In this document: positions 1 to 7,888 of the stretch, piece after piece | How positions within the stretch are numbered: the stretch's first letter is position 1 | Layout: each line of letters starts with the position of its first letter | From: an uncultured Paracoccaceae bacterium | GTDB lineage: Bacteria > Pseudomonadota > Alphaproteobacteria > Rhodobacterales > Rhodobacteraceae | Reading direction: 5' to 3' | DNA: 64,000 bases | NCBI GenBank assembly: GCA_947496535.1 | Contig: CANMDE010000001.1 | Coordinates: forward strand, 310,001 to 374,000 | Made by a program: the position numbers and the translations under genes | Notes under the pieces: generated by a model | What the model was told of the DNA's origin: nothing | What the model saw: the letters and a program-made list of their open reading frames with translations, nothing else | Database searches by the model: none

Positions 1-1
1 C

Positions 2-400
2 CCCAAGGATGTCAGCGGTGATATGGTCGCTCATCTGGTCGAACTGACCGGGGGCGGGGCGGATTATACGTTTGATGCAACGGGTAATGTTCAGGTGATG
101 CGGACAGCACTTGAAGCAGCCCACAAGGGTTGGGGTGAAAGCATCATCATTGGAGTGGCACCTGCGGGGGCCGAAATCAGCACTCGCCCATTCCAACTTG
201 TTACCGGCCGTAGTTGGCGGGGGACCGCTTTTGGCGGTGCATCAGGCCGGACAGATGTTCCCAAAATCGTGGATTGGTACCTGCAGGGCAAGATAGAAAT
301 CGACCCAATGATCACTCACACACTCAGCCTTGATGATATCAACAAGGGCTTTGATTTGATGCATTCTGGCGAAAGTATCCGGGCTGTGGTGGAGTTTTGA
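2..400 (+). CDS. adhC: S-(hydroxymethyl)glutathione dehydrogenase / class III alcohol dehydrogenase, C-terminal part
   Basis: The frame is open from the window edge, so only about 132 C-terminal residues are visible. They match the NAD-binding and C-terminal part of zinc-dependent class III alcohol dehydrogenases: 'DYTFDATGN', 'ESIIIGVA', 'TGRSWRGTAFGG', and an end in 'RAVVEF'. The enzyme oxidises the spontaneous adduct of formaldehyde and glutathione to S-formylglutathione in the cytoplasm. The catalytic zinc ligands lie upstream, outside the window. The next gene is convergent. An imperfect hairpin at 409-424, AGCGC(6)GCGCT, lies between the two stops but has no T-run, so a terminator is not well supported. 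Confidence 0.93.
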   Translation, partial: PKDVSGDMVAHLVELTGGGADYTFDATGNVQVMRTALEAAHKGWGESIIIGVAPAGAEISTRPFQLVTGRSWRGTAFGGASGRTDVPKIVDWYLQGKIEIDPMITHTLSLDDINKGFDLMHSGESIRAVVEF

Positions 401-422
401 TGAGTTGTAGCGCTCGGCCGCG

Positions 423-1055
423 CTAAACCCCATACCGCGCCATAAACACATCCACGGCCCCGTCAACGACGCGCATTTTTTCTGCCTCCGTGAATTCACT
501 GGCCATACTAAAGACCATACGTGGGAAAAGGTCGGCCTTGCAAAGCTCGTGGAATTGATCGGCGGCCAGGGTCACATCGTCTATCTGCAATTCGCCACGT
601 TCAATCGCGAGGTGAAAGACATCTACCATACGGTCGCGGACCATCTTGGGGCCACTTTCATAAAATTCCCGGCCCAGCTCGGGAAAGCGGTCGCTCTCAC
701 CGACGCAAATTCGGAAAATCCGCTGGCCGAATTCTGAGGTGATGAAATTCACCATCTGGCTCGCGATATCACGCAGAACCGTTTCGATAGGAGCCGCTAT
801 ATCGACCGCTTCCAAAGTGGTCTCGGCTTGTCGCTGGCATTCTGTTTTCGCCATCTGCATGAACAGAAAGCGTTTGTCAGGGAAATAGCTGTATAGCGTG
901 GCCTTCGATACGCCGGCTGCACGGGCAATGTCATCAACTGAGGCGCCGTCAAACCCGTCAGACAAAAAAACCTGTCTTGCGCCCGCAAGCACCTGATCGA
1001 ATTTCCGCCCCTTTTTTTGTTCAATTGTGCCGTCGGGCATCCATTCCTCCGTCAT
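423..1055 (-). CDS. TetR/AcrR-family transcriptional repressor
   Basis: A 210-residue protein with an N-terminal TetR helix-turn-helix at about residues 35-60, including 'DDIARAAGVSKATLYSYF', a near-consensus recognition helix. The C-terminal ligand domain (helical, about 70-210) resembles the AcrR C-terminal type. Two starts are possible: ATG at 1055 behind AGAAGG, or ATG at 1040 behind GGAGG with 5-base spacing; I give the longer. The gene lies directly downstream of a small secreted-peptide gene on the same strand, and the pair may share a promoter that carries two strong palindromes. The ligand is unknown. Autoregulation is inferred from those sites and from the palindrome just before this gene. 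Confidence 0.88.
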   Translation of the reverse strand: MTEEWMPDGTIEQKKGRKFDQVLAGARQVFLSDGFDGASVDDIARAAGVSKATLYSYFPDKRFLFMQMAKTECQRQAETTLEAVDIAAPIETVLRDIASQMVNFITSEFGQRIFRICVGESDRFPELGREFYESGPKMVRDRMVDVFHLAIERGELQIDDVTLAADQFHELCKADLFPRMVFSMASEFTEAEKMRVVDGAVDVFMARYGV

Positions 1056-1069
1056 GGACCTTCTGTATA

Positions 1070-1081
1070 AACTGATCAGTT
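1070..1081. promoter_or_regulatory. Palindrome before the tetR start
   Basis: AACTGATCAGTT is a perfect 12-bp palindrome 15 bases upstream of the TetR ATG at 1055. Its ends (AACT/AGTT) match the ends of the two longer palindromes at 1366 and 1406, but the core differs. It may be a secondary operator or chance. Confidence 0.35.
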
Positions 1082-1148
1082 CACTTCGAGCAAGAAAATT
1101 ACCGCGATGGGCGGGCAAGAGGGGAAAAGGCCGCCCATCGCGGACGCA

Positions 1149-1337
1149 TTACCGGGACGCGCCGGGGCAGAGGTCGACGGTCAGTGTCCCGGGGGTTGCG
1201 CACCCCTTGTTAACCCCGTCGTCAGATGTGTCGGGGAATGTCAGATGCGGCAGGTCAAAACTGACCGGCGCGGCTGTGGCTGGTGCCGCAACAGCGACAG
1301 CAGAAGTTAGCGCAATAGCGATCATCAGCTGTTTCAT
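1149..1337 (-). CDS. Small secreted protein, 62 residues, unknown function
   Basis: ATG at 1337 follows an AAAGGA ribosome site at 7-base spacing. The product starts with a clear signal peptide: Lys2, a hydrophobic run, and an Ala-rich 'PATAA' cleavage region near residue 23. The mature part is about 39 residues, acidic, with two cysteines (Cys46, Cys57) that could form one disulfide. I recognise no family. It is the first gene after a promoter with two TetR-type operators and lies 93 bases upstream of the TetR gene, so it is the likeliest direct target of that repressor. A longer in-frame start at 1367 would overlap the operator and lacks a ribosome site. Confidence 0.6.
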   Translation of the reverse strand: MKQLMIAIALTSAVAVAAPATAAPVSFDLPHLTFPDTSDDGVNKGCATPGTLTVDLCPGASR

Positions 1338-1365
1338 TGATGGGTCCTTTCGAAGTACGGATATC

Positions 1366-1382
1366 AACTAAACCGTTTAGTT
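1366..1382. promoter_or_regulatory. Probable TetR operator 1
   Basis: AACTAAACCGTTTAGTT is a perfect 17-bp palindrome around a central C. On the minus strand it lies just downstream of the TTGACT -35-like box, covering the expected -10 region, so a bound repressor would block RNA polymerase. Assignment to the neighbouring TetR is inferred from location and symmetry. Confidence 0.65.
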
Positions 1383-1393
1383 CGCTTTCGGCA

Positions 1394-1399
1394 AGTCAA
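1394..1399 (-). promoter_or_regulatory. -35-like box of the secreted-peptide promoter
   Basis: The minus strand reads TTGACT here, between the two palindromes. The matching -10 would fall inside operator 1, where the sequence is only a weak match. The ATG is about 57 bases downstream. Confidence 0.4.
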
Positions 1400-1405
1400 A
1401 AATTA

Positions 1406-1422
1406 AACTAAACGGTTCACTT
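1406..1422. promoter_or_regulatory. Probable TetR operator 2
   Basis: AACTAAACGGTTCACTT matches operator 1 over the left half and diverges in the right half. Its centre is 40 bp from that of operator 1, about four helical turns, so both sites face the same side of the DNA and flank the -35-like box. Confidence 0.55.
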
Positions 1423-1453
1423 TGTATTTCAAGAAGTTCAGACAGTGATATGA

Positions 1454-2032
1454 TTAGATATCGAGAACCATGGTCGTGGTTGCCCGGAAACCAAAAATCC
1501 GGTGCAATGGACCGATCTTATGGGTTTCCAATTCGACAAAACCGCGTTCAAGATACAGTGCCTTGGCCCGCGTATTGGTGTCGATCACATCCAGACGCAC
1601 CTGAGAATACCCCCGAGACCGCGCCTCAGCTGCCACTGCCTTTAGTAGCGCCGTCCCCACACCATTGCCCTGCGCCTCTTCCGCGACAAAGATACCATCA
1701 ACCAAAAAACGCTTGTTTTCTATGTCCTTAGGCAACAACGAGAGCAACGAGCCGCGCCATGCCGAGCCGATCCAACCATACACACGGCGCAGATCTTGCA
1801 AATCAACGCCGACGAGCGCGCCCTGATTGGTCTTGAACCCGGCAATACCCAACAACGTCCCAGAATCATCGTGGGCGCAAATGCCATGATCCTTGCGCAG
1901 GACCATTTGTACGAGTTGCAAGGCTTGGTACTTAGGCCCCAAAACAAAACCGAGCTTGCTACCAAACGCCTCCCAATAGAGTGCCGCAGCCTTTACCCTG
2001 TCTTCGTCTGGAATGCCTGTGGTGATCTTCAT
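1454..2032 (-). CDS. GNAT-family N-acetyltransferase
   Basis: A 192-residue protein with the GNAT acetyl-CoA loop 'EEAQGNGVGTALLKAV' (Q-x-x-G-x-G) near residues 115-130, followed by 'VRLDVIDTNTRAKALYLERGF', the typical beta5/alpha4 segment. It transfers an acetyl group from acetyl-CoA to an unknown amine. The ATG at 2032 overlaps the TGA of the MoeA-fusion gene (TGATG), which indicates translational coupling at the end of the molybdenum cofactor run. An in-frame TTG one codon earlier is less likely. Whether the acetyltransferase has any cofactor role is unknown. Confidence 0.85.
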   Translation of the reverse strand: MKITTGIPDEDRVKAAALYWEAFGSKLGFVLGPKYQALQLVQMVLRKDHGICAHDDSGTLLGIAGFKTNQGALVGVDLQDLRRVYGWIGSAWRGSLLSLLPKDIENKRFLVDGIFVAEEAQGNGVGTALLKAVAAEARSRGYSQVRLDVIDTNTRAKALYLERGFVELETHKIGPLHRIFGFRATTTMVLDI

Positions 2033-4131
2033 CAAATCAAACTGCTAAACGGTAAATAACGGACCAGGTCGCCCCGAGCCACCTTTTGTGCTGAATCATC
2101 CAGTTCGACAAGCCCTGTTGCCCAACTTAACCCGGAAACACGACCCGACCCTTCGGATGGGAAAATCTCGGCCCGACCATCCACGATCCGTGCCCGGAGG
2201 TATTCGCGGCGGCCCTCTTTTTTGGATTTGGCAAATTCTGCCGGAACCTCAAACCCTTGTGGTTCTGTCCAGTCGCCGCCAGCAAGCACTTGCAAGGCAG
2301 GTCGGGCGAAGATCAGAGAACAAACCATGGCGGCCACTGGGTTACCTGGCAGGCCGAATACAGGAACACCCTGCCAAATCCCTAGCGCCAAGGGGCGTCC
2401 CGGCTTCATTGCTACCCGCCAAAGGGCAAGCGACCCGGAATTTTCCAAAAGGGATGAGATATGATCCTCGTCACCAGCCGAGGCCCCGCCGGACGTCAGT
2501 ATCACATCTGTCTGTTGTGCCGCCTCATCCAGTTGTGCCCGCAATGCCTCACGGTCATCCGGCCCACGCCCCAAATCGATGACATCGTAACCCCATCCCG
2601 CTGCGACGGCGCGTAGCATCGGACGGTTCGCATCATATATCTTGCTGACATCTGCAGGTTTTCCCGCCTCGATCAGTTCATCCCCGGTGGATAATATGCC
2701 GACGCGCAGCCTCTTGCGTACTTTGATCCGCCCGATGCCAGCAGCCGCCAACATGGCCAGATCGCCGGGTTGAAGATGTCGCCCGGATGAGAGGATCGTC
2801 TGACCGGCAACCATATCCTCACCCGCGTTGCGTGTATTGGCCCCTTGTTTAAGCGGTCCATGAAAGGTGATGTGGCGATCATCGGCGGTGACGTCCTCTT
2901 GCAAGATCACGGTATCCACACCTGACGGAATACTTGCCCCAGTCAGAATACGAATGGCTTGCCCTTTCGGGACCATGTCGTTGTAGGGCTGTCCCGCTGC
3001 CGCGCGTCCCTGGACCAAAGGCATGGTCTGCGCACCAGCCGGTGCCGGGCCCGCGAACCCGTACCCGTCTACCGCTGCATTGGCCGCAGGCGGGTGCGAC
3101 CGTTCTGCCGTCACGTCCTCGGCCAGAAAACGGCCTGCCGTATCGGAAAGGTCCAGTGTTTCCATCCCTGTCACCGCGCTGAGATTGCGGCGAAGATGGT
3201 CCAGAGCGTCAGCTACGGGTGTCCAGTGCGCCCCTTGCGGCATGGCAAAGCAGTCATTGCGCAAGGGCGGCGGAGTGGCACCAGTCATCGCAGCGTTGAT
3301 CAGCAAATCGGGTTGATCCGCCCCGAAGATTGAGCCCTCCGGGGTTGCGGGAGCGTTCAACAAAGTATGGAGCGTATCTAACGGCAACCGCGATAAAACC
3401 TCGGCCAACAAAGCGACCTGATGGGCATCCTTGACCCGCCCTTCGGGCATGGTTGCAGCGACCGCCTTGGCGATGAGCGATGGCCAGACCTCAACAATCG
3501 CTACAGGGCTGTCCAGCGGCTCAAACGGCCAAACACGCAGTGCTGTGTCAAAGCGGCGACGCAGCCGTGCGAGCATCGGCAGGCCCATGATCACCTGAGA
3601 GCCCACTGCGCCAGCGCCCGCCAATTGCCAAACGGGAAAGGCACCCTTTGCTATGTTTTCAGCGGCGCGTTTTTCGTTCATCCCATGACCGTGACGGTCC
3701 CGGCCCTTACGGGGCAAATCAGGGATGTCACGTTGCAACCCATTGCCCCAAAACGGTCCAACGCCAGAAAAAAGGCCGTTGATTTCACCGGCAAGATCAA
3801 AGCGGTTATTGGCTGTCGGTTTGTCCTCAACCCGTTCGGCAAACCAATCCCAGATCGCGAAAGGTTCATCCGTGCCGATTAACCTTTCACCAAAGCCGTT
3901 GGGGTATCCAAAGGCAAAATCAAACCCGGCAAAGACCCGGCGGCCAGCTGCGAGCTCGTCATCAAGCAGGGTCGTGATCCATGCTTCGGCGTTTTGCCGG
4001 TTTCGATGATAGATCGGTTCGTCTGATGAGCCACCGCGAGCGACACAAGTCCAGATCGCGTCTTTTTTCGGCTTTGGTCCGCGATCATTCCCGCCCGACC
4101 AATCGACCATGAGGAAAGTATCGAAACTCAC
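2032..4131 (-). CDS. moeA: Molybdopterin molybdenumtransferase MoeA with an extra N-terminal domain
   Basis: A 699-residue fusion. Residues from about 305 to the end are a complete MoeA: 'AAVDGYG' (352-358), 'STGDEL' (481-486), 'SGGASAGDEDH' (547-557), 'MKPGRPLALG' (575-584) and 'GLPGNP' (593-598). MoeA inserts molybdate into adenylated molybdopterin. Residues 1-300 form a second domain starting 'MVDWSGG' (Asp10), with 'FAGFDFAFGYP' (Asp71) and 'DLLINAAMTGA' (about 275-285). That acidic pattern resembles RNase H-fold DUF429-like proteins, but I infer this from motif layout only. Ordinary MoeA is about 400 residues. The start overlaps mobB by four bases (ATGA), and the gene lies in a mob-fdhD run, so it serves molybdoenzyme maturation. 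Confidence 0.9.
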   Translation of the reverse strand: MSFDTFLMVDWSGGNDRGPKPKKDAIWTCVARGGSSDEPIYHRNRQNAEAWITTLLDDELAAGRRVFAGFDFAFGYPNGFGERLIGTDEPFAIWDWFAERVEDKPTANNRFDLAGEINGLFSGVGPFWGNGLQRDIPDLPRKGRDRHGHGMNEKRAAENIAKGAFPVWQLAGAGAVGSQVIMGLPMLARLRRRFDTALRVWPFEPLDSPVAIVEVWPSLIAKAVAATMPEGRVKDAHQVALLAEVLSRLPLDTLHTLLNAPATPEGSIFGADQPDLLINAAMTGATPPPLRNDCFAMPQGAHWTPVADALDHLRRNLSAVTGMETLDLSDTAGRFLAEDVTAERSHPPAANAAVDGYGFAGPAPAGAQTMPLVQGRAAAGQPYNDMVPKGQAIRILTGASIPSGVDTVILQEDVTADDRHITFHGPLKQGANTRNAGEDMVAGQTILSSGRHLQPGDLAMLAAAGIGRIKVRKRLRVGILSTGDELIEAGKPADVSKIYDANRPMLRAVAAGWGYDVIDLGRGPDDREALRAQLDEAAQQTDVILTSGGASAGDEDHISSLLENSGSLALWRVAMKPGRPLALGIWQGVPVFGLPGNPVAAMVCSLIFARPALQVLAGGDWTEPQGFEVPAEFAKSKKEGRREYLRARIVDGRAEIFPSEGSGRVSGLSWATGLVELDDSAQKVARGDLVRYLPFSSLI

Positions 4132-4619
4132 AACTCCACCTGGGCCAAAATGAAATCGGCGATTGCAGTCGTGTCATCGAGATCGAATACGGGGCGGTCG
4201 ATTTCCAGGGCTGTGTCGCTGGCGACCGCTTTGATCGTGGGATCATCTGTTGCAATCAGCGGGTTGGCTGCGGCGGTCCGATGAGCTTCGATTTTTGGAT
4301 GGCGGTCGCGCTTGTAGCCTTCGATCAGAACGAGATCGACCGGCGAAAGTTGGGCCAGCAAGTCGGCCAGCGGCGGCTCGGGCTCATTGCGCAATTCTGT
4401 CATCAGCGCCCAACGTGTGCTGGAGGCGAGCAAGGTCTGATGCGCCCCTGCGTGGCGGTGCCGGTAGCTGTCCTTGCCGGGCTGATCGATGTCAAAGCTG
4501 TGATGCGCGTGTTTGAGCGTTGAGACGGTGAAGCCACGCCCGGTGATTTCGGTGACCAACCGCTCCATCAGGCCGGTTTTGCCTGCATTCTTGTAGCCGA
4601 CGATGCCGTAAAGCTTCAT
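4128..4619 (-). CDS. mobB: Molybdopterin-guanine dinucleotide biosynthesis adapter MobB
   Basis: A 163-residue P-loop GTP-binding protein. The N-terminus 'GIVGYKNAGKTGL' carries the Walker A lysine (Lys14), and 'STLKHAHHSFDIDQPGKDS' is the family signature after it. 'DLVLIEGYKRDRHPKIEAHR' is the Walker B/base-recognition region. MobB binds MobA and is thought to supply or channel nucleotide during guanylation of the molybdenum cofactor. It overlaps mobA and the MoeA fusion by four bases each, so the three are translationally coupled. Confidence 0.95.
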   Translation of the reverse strand: MKLYGIVGYKNAGKTGLMERLVTEITGRGFTVSTLKHAHHSFDIDQPGKDSYRHRHAGAHQTLLASSTRWALMTELRNEPEPPLADLLAQLSPVDLVLIEGYKRDRHPKIEAHRTAAANPLIATDDPTIKAVASDTALEIDRPVFDLDDTTAIADFILAQVEL

Positions 4620-5203
4620 AACATTGCCTCGGCTGTTTTCAGATCATCGGGTGTGTTGACGTTGAAGAACGCCGCATCGTCGGGGAAACGGGCCGTGCCA
4701 GCGCCGTGTTTGTTCGTCCAAAGGACAACCTTGCGCAGACCCTCTTCCAGCGCTGCGCGCATGTCATCGCGCAAGGCAACGGGCCAAAGCCCAAAGGTTG
4801 GGTGTCGTCCGTCCGGTGTGGCGGCGAGGGCCAGACCCGCATCAGTTTGTTCGGCGGCGCATATCAATTGCGGCACCAGATCGCAGGGGAAAAAGGGCGT
4901 ATCGGCTGCGGCGGTTACGATATGGCTGGCACCTTGGTTGGCAGCCCAGTCAAGACCGGCCAATACGCCTGACAAAGGCCCTGCAAACCCCGAAACGCTA
5001 TCGGCAATCACCGGCAGGCCTAGCCCGTCAAATCGTGTGGGATCACCATTGGCGTTCAGAGCAAGCCCCGCCACTTGTGGCTTTAAACGTTCGATCACAT
5101 GGCTCAGGATAGTACTATCGCCGAGCGTCAACAGCCCCTTGTCTCCGCCGCCCATTCGGGTTGCTCGCCCACCGGCTAGGATGACGCCTAAAGGTTGTTT
5201 CAC
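4616..5203 (-). CDS. mobA: Molybdenum cofactor guanylyltransferase MobA
   Basis: 195 residues from a GTG start at 5203. The N-terminus 'GVILAGGRATRMGGGDKGL' is the nucleotidyltransferase signature, followed by 'AADTPFFPCDLVPQL', the metal-binding Asp region. MobA attaches GMP from GTP to Mo-molybdopterin to make the bis-MGD form used by DMSO-reductase-family enzymes such as formate dehydrogenase. The frame is open upstream to 5374, but that extension overlaps fdhD and a dispersed repeat and adds about 57 residues absent from the family, so I chose GTG. The ribosome site is weak. Confidence 0.92.
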   Translation of the reverse strand: MKQPLGVILAGGRATRMGGGDKGLLTLGDSTILSHVIERLKPQVAGLALNANGDPTRFDGLGLPVIADSVSGFAGPLSGVLAGLDWAANQGASHIVTAAADTPFFPCDLVPQLICAAEQTDAGLALAATPDGRHPTFGLWPVALRDDMRAALEEGLRKVVLWTNKHGAGTARFPDDAAFFNVNTPDDLKTAEAML

Positions 5204-5227
5204 AGTGCATCGTTCCACGGGTTGAGA

Positions 5228-5269
5228 TGCCGGAGCCTCCGGCGGGAGTATTTTGGCCAAGATGAAGGG
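5228..5269 (+). repeat. Dispersed intergenic repeat, copy 1
   Basis: TGCCGGAGCCTCCGGC, then GGGAGTATTTTGGCCAAGATGAAG, in plus orientation between mobA and fdhD. The first part is a perfect hairpin (CCGGAG/CTCCGG). It closely matches 27358-27399 and partly matches 33011-33074. Confidence 0.8.
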
Positions 5270-5276
5270 GGGAGCG

Positions 5277-6167
5277 TCATCTGGTCGCCGCTGCGCCTTT
5301 GCGGCTGATTTTGCCGGGTTCATCCTTGATGGTCGCGGGATCAGCATCGCGTACCAATCGCTCTTCTCCCGCAAGACTGACGAACCTTTGTCCCTTCATC
5401 CGGCCAATCAAGGTAAGACCGACCTGATTGGCGATCTCCACGCCCCAGGCGGTAAAACCTGAACGGGAAGCGAGTGCCGGGATACCCATCAATGCTGCCT
5501 TGATGACCATTTCGGAGGTCAGCCGTCCTGTGGTGTAGAGTATTTTGTCATCGGGAGAGACATGCTCCGACAGCATCCATCCCGCAATTTTATCAACCGC
5601 GTTGTGCCGTCCTACATCCTCCATGTAGACCAATGGGCGCGGTCCCTGGCAGAGTACTGTGCCGTGGATCGCCCCAGCTTCAAGATAAAGCGACGGAGTG
5701 CGGTTGATCCGGGCGGCCAGCGCGTAGAGGTCCGACGTGTGAAGCTTCAGATCGGGCAGGGTGACACCCTCTAACCCTTCCATCATGTCACCGAAAACCG
5801 TGCCAACAGCGCAGCCGCTGGTGCGGGTCTTTTTCTTCAGCTTTTCCTCGAAGTTTGTAGGGTTTTCCGTACGCACTACTACGGTGTCGAGTTCGTCGTC
5901 GTAGTCGACGCCCTTGATGACCTCTCCATCGCGCAGCATCCCCTGATTTCGCAGGAACCCGAGAGCCAGATAAGCGGGATAGTCGCCGATTGTCATCGCC
6001 GTGACGATTTCCTGACCGTTCAAAAAGATCGTTAACGGGCGTTCTTCGACCACGTTCAGGTTCACGACGGCACCTGTCTGGTCCGTTCCGGTCACGGCAC
6101 GGGTCAGCCGTGCTGCACCCGGATCAGGGGCGATCAGGTAGTCAGAGATGTCTTCGTGTCGCGCCAA
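5277..6167 (-). CDS. fdhD: Formate dehydrogenase accessory sulfurtransferase FdhD
   Basis: A 296-residue protein of the FdhD family. Known role: it accepts sulfur from the cysteine desulfurase and passes it to the bis-MGD cofactor of formate dehydrogenase. Visible hallmarks are 'EERPLTIFLNG', 'RTSGCAVGT' with the functional Cys119, 'YMEDVGRHNAVDKI' and 'LTSEMVIKAALMGIPALASRS'. Only one cysteine is present at the active loop; the second of the CxxC pair found in some members is absent. It heads the minus-strand Mo-cofactor run and diverges from azlC across 60 bases that must hold both promoters. The formate dehydrogenase genes themselves are not in the window. Confidence 0.95.
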   Translation of the reverse strand: MARHEDISDYLIAPDPGAARLTRAVTGTDQTGAVVNLNVVEERPLTIFLNGQEIVTAMTIGDYPAYLALGFLRNQGMLRDGEVIKGVDYDDELDTVVVRTENPTNFEEKLKKKTRTSGCAVGTVFGDMMEGLEGVTLPDLKLHTSDLYALAARINRTPSLYLEAGAIHGTVLCQGPRPLVYMEDVGRHNAVDKIAGWMLSEHVSPDDKILYTTGRLTSEMVIKAALMGIPALASRSGFTAWGVEIANQVGLTLIGRMKGQRFVSLAGEERLVRDADPATIKDEPGKISRKGAAATR

Positions 6168-6227
6168 TTGTCATTCCCCGTCTGCATGGGTAAGCCTGTC
6201 AGAACATGCTCAAGCTAAGGCAAAGCC

Positions 6228-6947
6228 ATGCCAACTTCCACTGAGAAAGAACCTGCCAAATCCGCCTATTGGGCCGGGGTGCGCGATGGCGCACCATTTA
6301 TTTTGGTGGTCGTTCCCTTTGCCGTTCTGTTTGGGGTGGTGGCCACTGATGCGGGGCTCACCTTAGCGCAGGCCATGGGTTTCACTGTGCTTGTCATCGC
6401 AGGGGCCGCCCAGTTTGCTGCATTGCAGATGATGGTGGAGAACGCAGCCTTGCCCATGGTTTTGCTGGCGGCGCTTGCGGTCAACCTGCGGATGGCGATG
6501 TATTCGGCGTCGTTGGTGCCCTATTTGGGGCCAGCGCCACTTTGGAAACGTGCTTTGGTCGCCTATTTGAATTTTGATCAGACCTACATGGTGGCTGTCA
6601 CCCGTTATGAGGCACGCCCAGAGATGAGCGTCGACGACCGTGTCTGGTATTTCTTTGGAGTAGCGACGCCGATTGTGCCGTTCTGGTACACGATGACTTT
6701 GGTCGGTATCCTCGCGGGGACGGCGATACCGGATGCCTGGGCGCTTGATTTCATTCTGCCGATCGCGTTTCTGGCGATGGTCGCGCCGATGCTGAAATCG
6801 TTGGCCCATGTGGCTGCCGCTGCCATGTCGATTTTTGTGGCTTTGGCGTTGAATGGGCTGCCTTCGGGGACGGGGCTTTTGATTGCGGCTTTTGCGGCCA
6901 TGATCACGGGCGTTGTTGTAGAAATCTGGCAGGAGCGGCGGGCTTGA
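6228..6947 (+). CDS. azlC: AzlC-family branched-chain amino acid exporter, large subunit
   Basis: A 239-residue integral membrane protein with about 7 hydrophobic segments. The family signature appears at the N-terminus ('GVRDGAPFILVVVPFAVLFG') and in 'GAAQFAALQMM'. 'NLRMAMYSASLVPYL' and the 'FNFDQTY'-like stretch 'YLNFDQTYMVAVTRYE' are also typical. With AzlD it forms an exporter for branched-chain or analogue amino acids. It overlaps azlD by four bases and diverges from fdhD. Confidence 0.92.
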   Translation: MPTSTEKEPAKSAYWAGVRDGAPFILVVVPFAVLFGVVATDAGLTLAQAMGFTVLVIAGAAQFAALQMMVENAALPMVLLAALAVNLRMAMYSASLVPYLGPAPLWKRALVAYLNFDQTYMVAVTRYEARPEMSVDDRVWYFFGVATPIVPFWYTMTLVGILAGTAIPDAWALDFILPIAFLAMVAPMLKSLAHVAAAAMSIFVALALNGLPSGTGLLIAAFAAMITGVVVEIWQERRA

Positions 6948-7279
6948 ATTATTCGACGACGCAGATATGGCTGATCATCGGCGTCTTGGCCGTTGGCACC
7001 TTCCTGATCCGGTTTTCATTCCTGGGACTGATCGGTGACCGGCCAATGCCACCATTGGTTCTACGGTTGTTGCGATTTACGCCAGTTGCGGTTCTGCCTG
7101 GAATGGTGGCCCCGCTGGTCCTTTGGCCAGCCGCGACGGGCGGAGAGCCTGACCTTGCCCGGCTTATCGCCGCGGCGACGACGCTCGCGGTCGGGCTTTG
7201 GTCACGAAATGTGTTGTGGGGGATGATCAGCGGGGCCGTCGTCCTCTATGCCGGGCTGGGCCTTACTGCCCTGCTGTAA
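6944..7279 (+). CDS. azlD: AzlD-family exporter small subunit
   Basis: A 111-residue protein with about four transmembrane helices. 'VGTFLIRFSFLGLIGDRPMP' and 'RLLRFTPVAVLPGMVAPLVL' are the AzlD signature, and it partners AzlC. It starts at TTG 6944, inside the azlC stop region (four-base overlap), which points to translational coupling. Its 3' end overlaps the convergent lipoprotein gene by 17 bases. Confidence 0.9.
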   Translation: MNYSTTQIWLIIGVLAVGTFLIRFSFLGLIGDRPMPPLVLRLLRFTPVAVLPGMVAPLVLWPAATGGEPDLARLIAAATTLAVGLWSRNVLWGMISGAVVLYAGLGLTALL

Positions 7280-7877
7280 GAACGGCATCGATCCGCGCCG
7301 CTGCGACGGATTTGTCGTCGGCATCATCTTCGCGGTATTCACGGGTTTGCACGCCGGGCAGTTGGGCAAAATCATCAAACAGGTTGTTGGGGAACCAAGT
7401 CCGGCGAATGCTTTCGAAACCGGGCAGTTGCTGCAGGATGCGCGAGGTGGAGCGAGTGCAATGGGCCTTTGGCTCAGCCCCGTTGGTCAGGGCGAGATTC
7501 AGCGCCTGTTCTGCCACTTCGGGTGACACCGCGACGTTTTGGCCGATGACGTGGTATGTTTCGCGGGCGTGAAAACTGACGTAATACTGTTCGATGCGCG
7601 GTGACATGCCAAACAGGACATCGTTGCGTTCGGGTATCGTGGTTGTCTTGAAAGAGCCGGCGGGGTCAAACATTACGCTCTGGCTGGCTTCAATTAGCAA
7701 AGACGTATGCGCGCCATTGCCGGACCCGTTGTTTTTCATCGTGTAAAGCGTCAGCCGCTTGGGACCGGTGCTGCGATAGATATTCCGGGAGACCATATCA
7801 TCAGGTGCCCAAATCTCTTCTGAAGAGCAGCCAGCCAAAACCAGCGGCAGGCCCGCGACAAAAAACCGCCGGTTCAT
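7263..7877 (-). CDS. Putative lipoprotein, possible permuted papain-like (NlpC/P60-type) fold
   Basis: A 204-residue protein with a lipoprotein signal peptide: Arg3-Arg4, hydrophobic run, lipobox 'LAGC' with Cys17. The mature part has a histidine in 'GNGAHTSLLIE' (His57) and a cysteine in 'PKAHCTRSTSRIL' (Cys140). A His-first, Cys-second order with these contexts is seen in circularly permuted NlpC/P60-like proteins, so a hydrolase or acyltransferase role is possible but is inference. I do not recognise a named family. It is followed by the CoxIV-like small gene on the same strand. Confidence 0.7.
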   Translation of the reverse strand: MNRRFFVAGLPLVLAGCSSEEIWAPDDMVSRNIYRSTGPKRLTLYTMKNNGSGNGAHTSLLIEASQSVMFDPAGSFKTTTIPERNDVLFGMSPRIEQYYVSFHARETYHVIGQNVAVSPEVAEQALNLALTNGAEPKAHCTRSTSRILQQLPGFESIRRTWFPNNLFDDFAQLPGVQTREYREDDADDKSVAAARIDAVLTAGQ

Positions 7878-7888
7878 TCAGAATAAAC

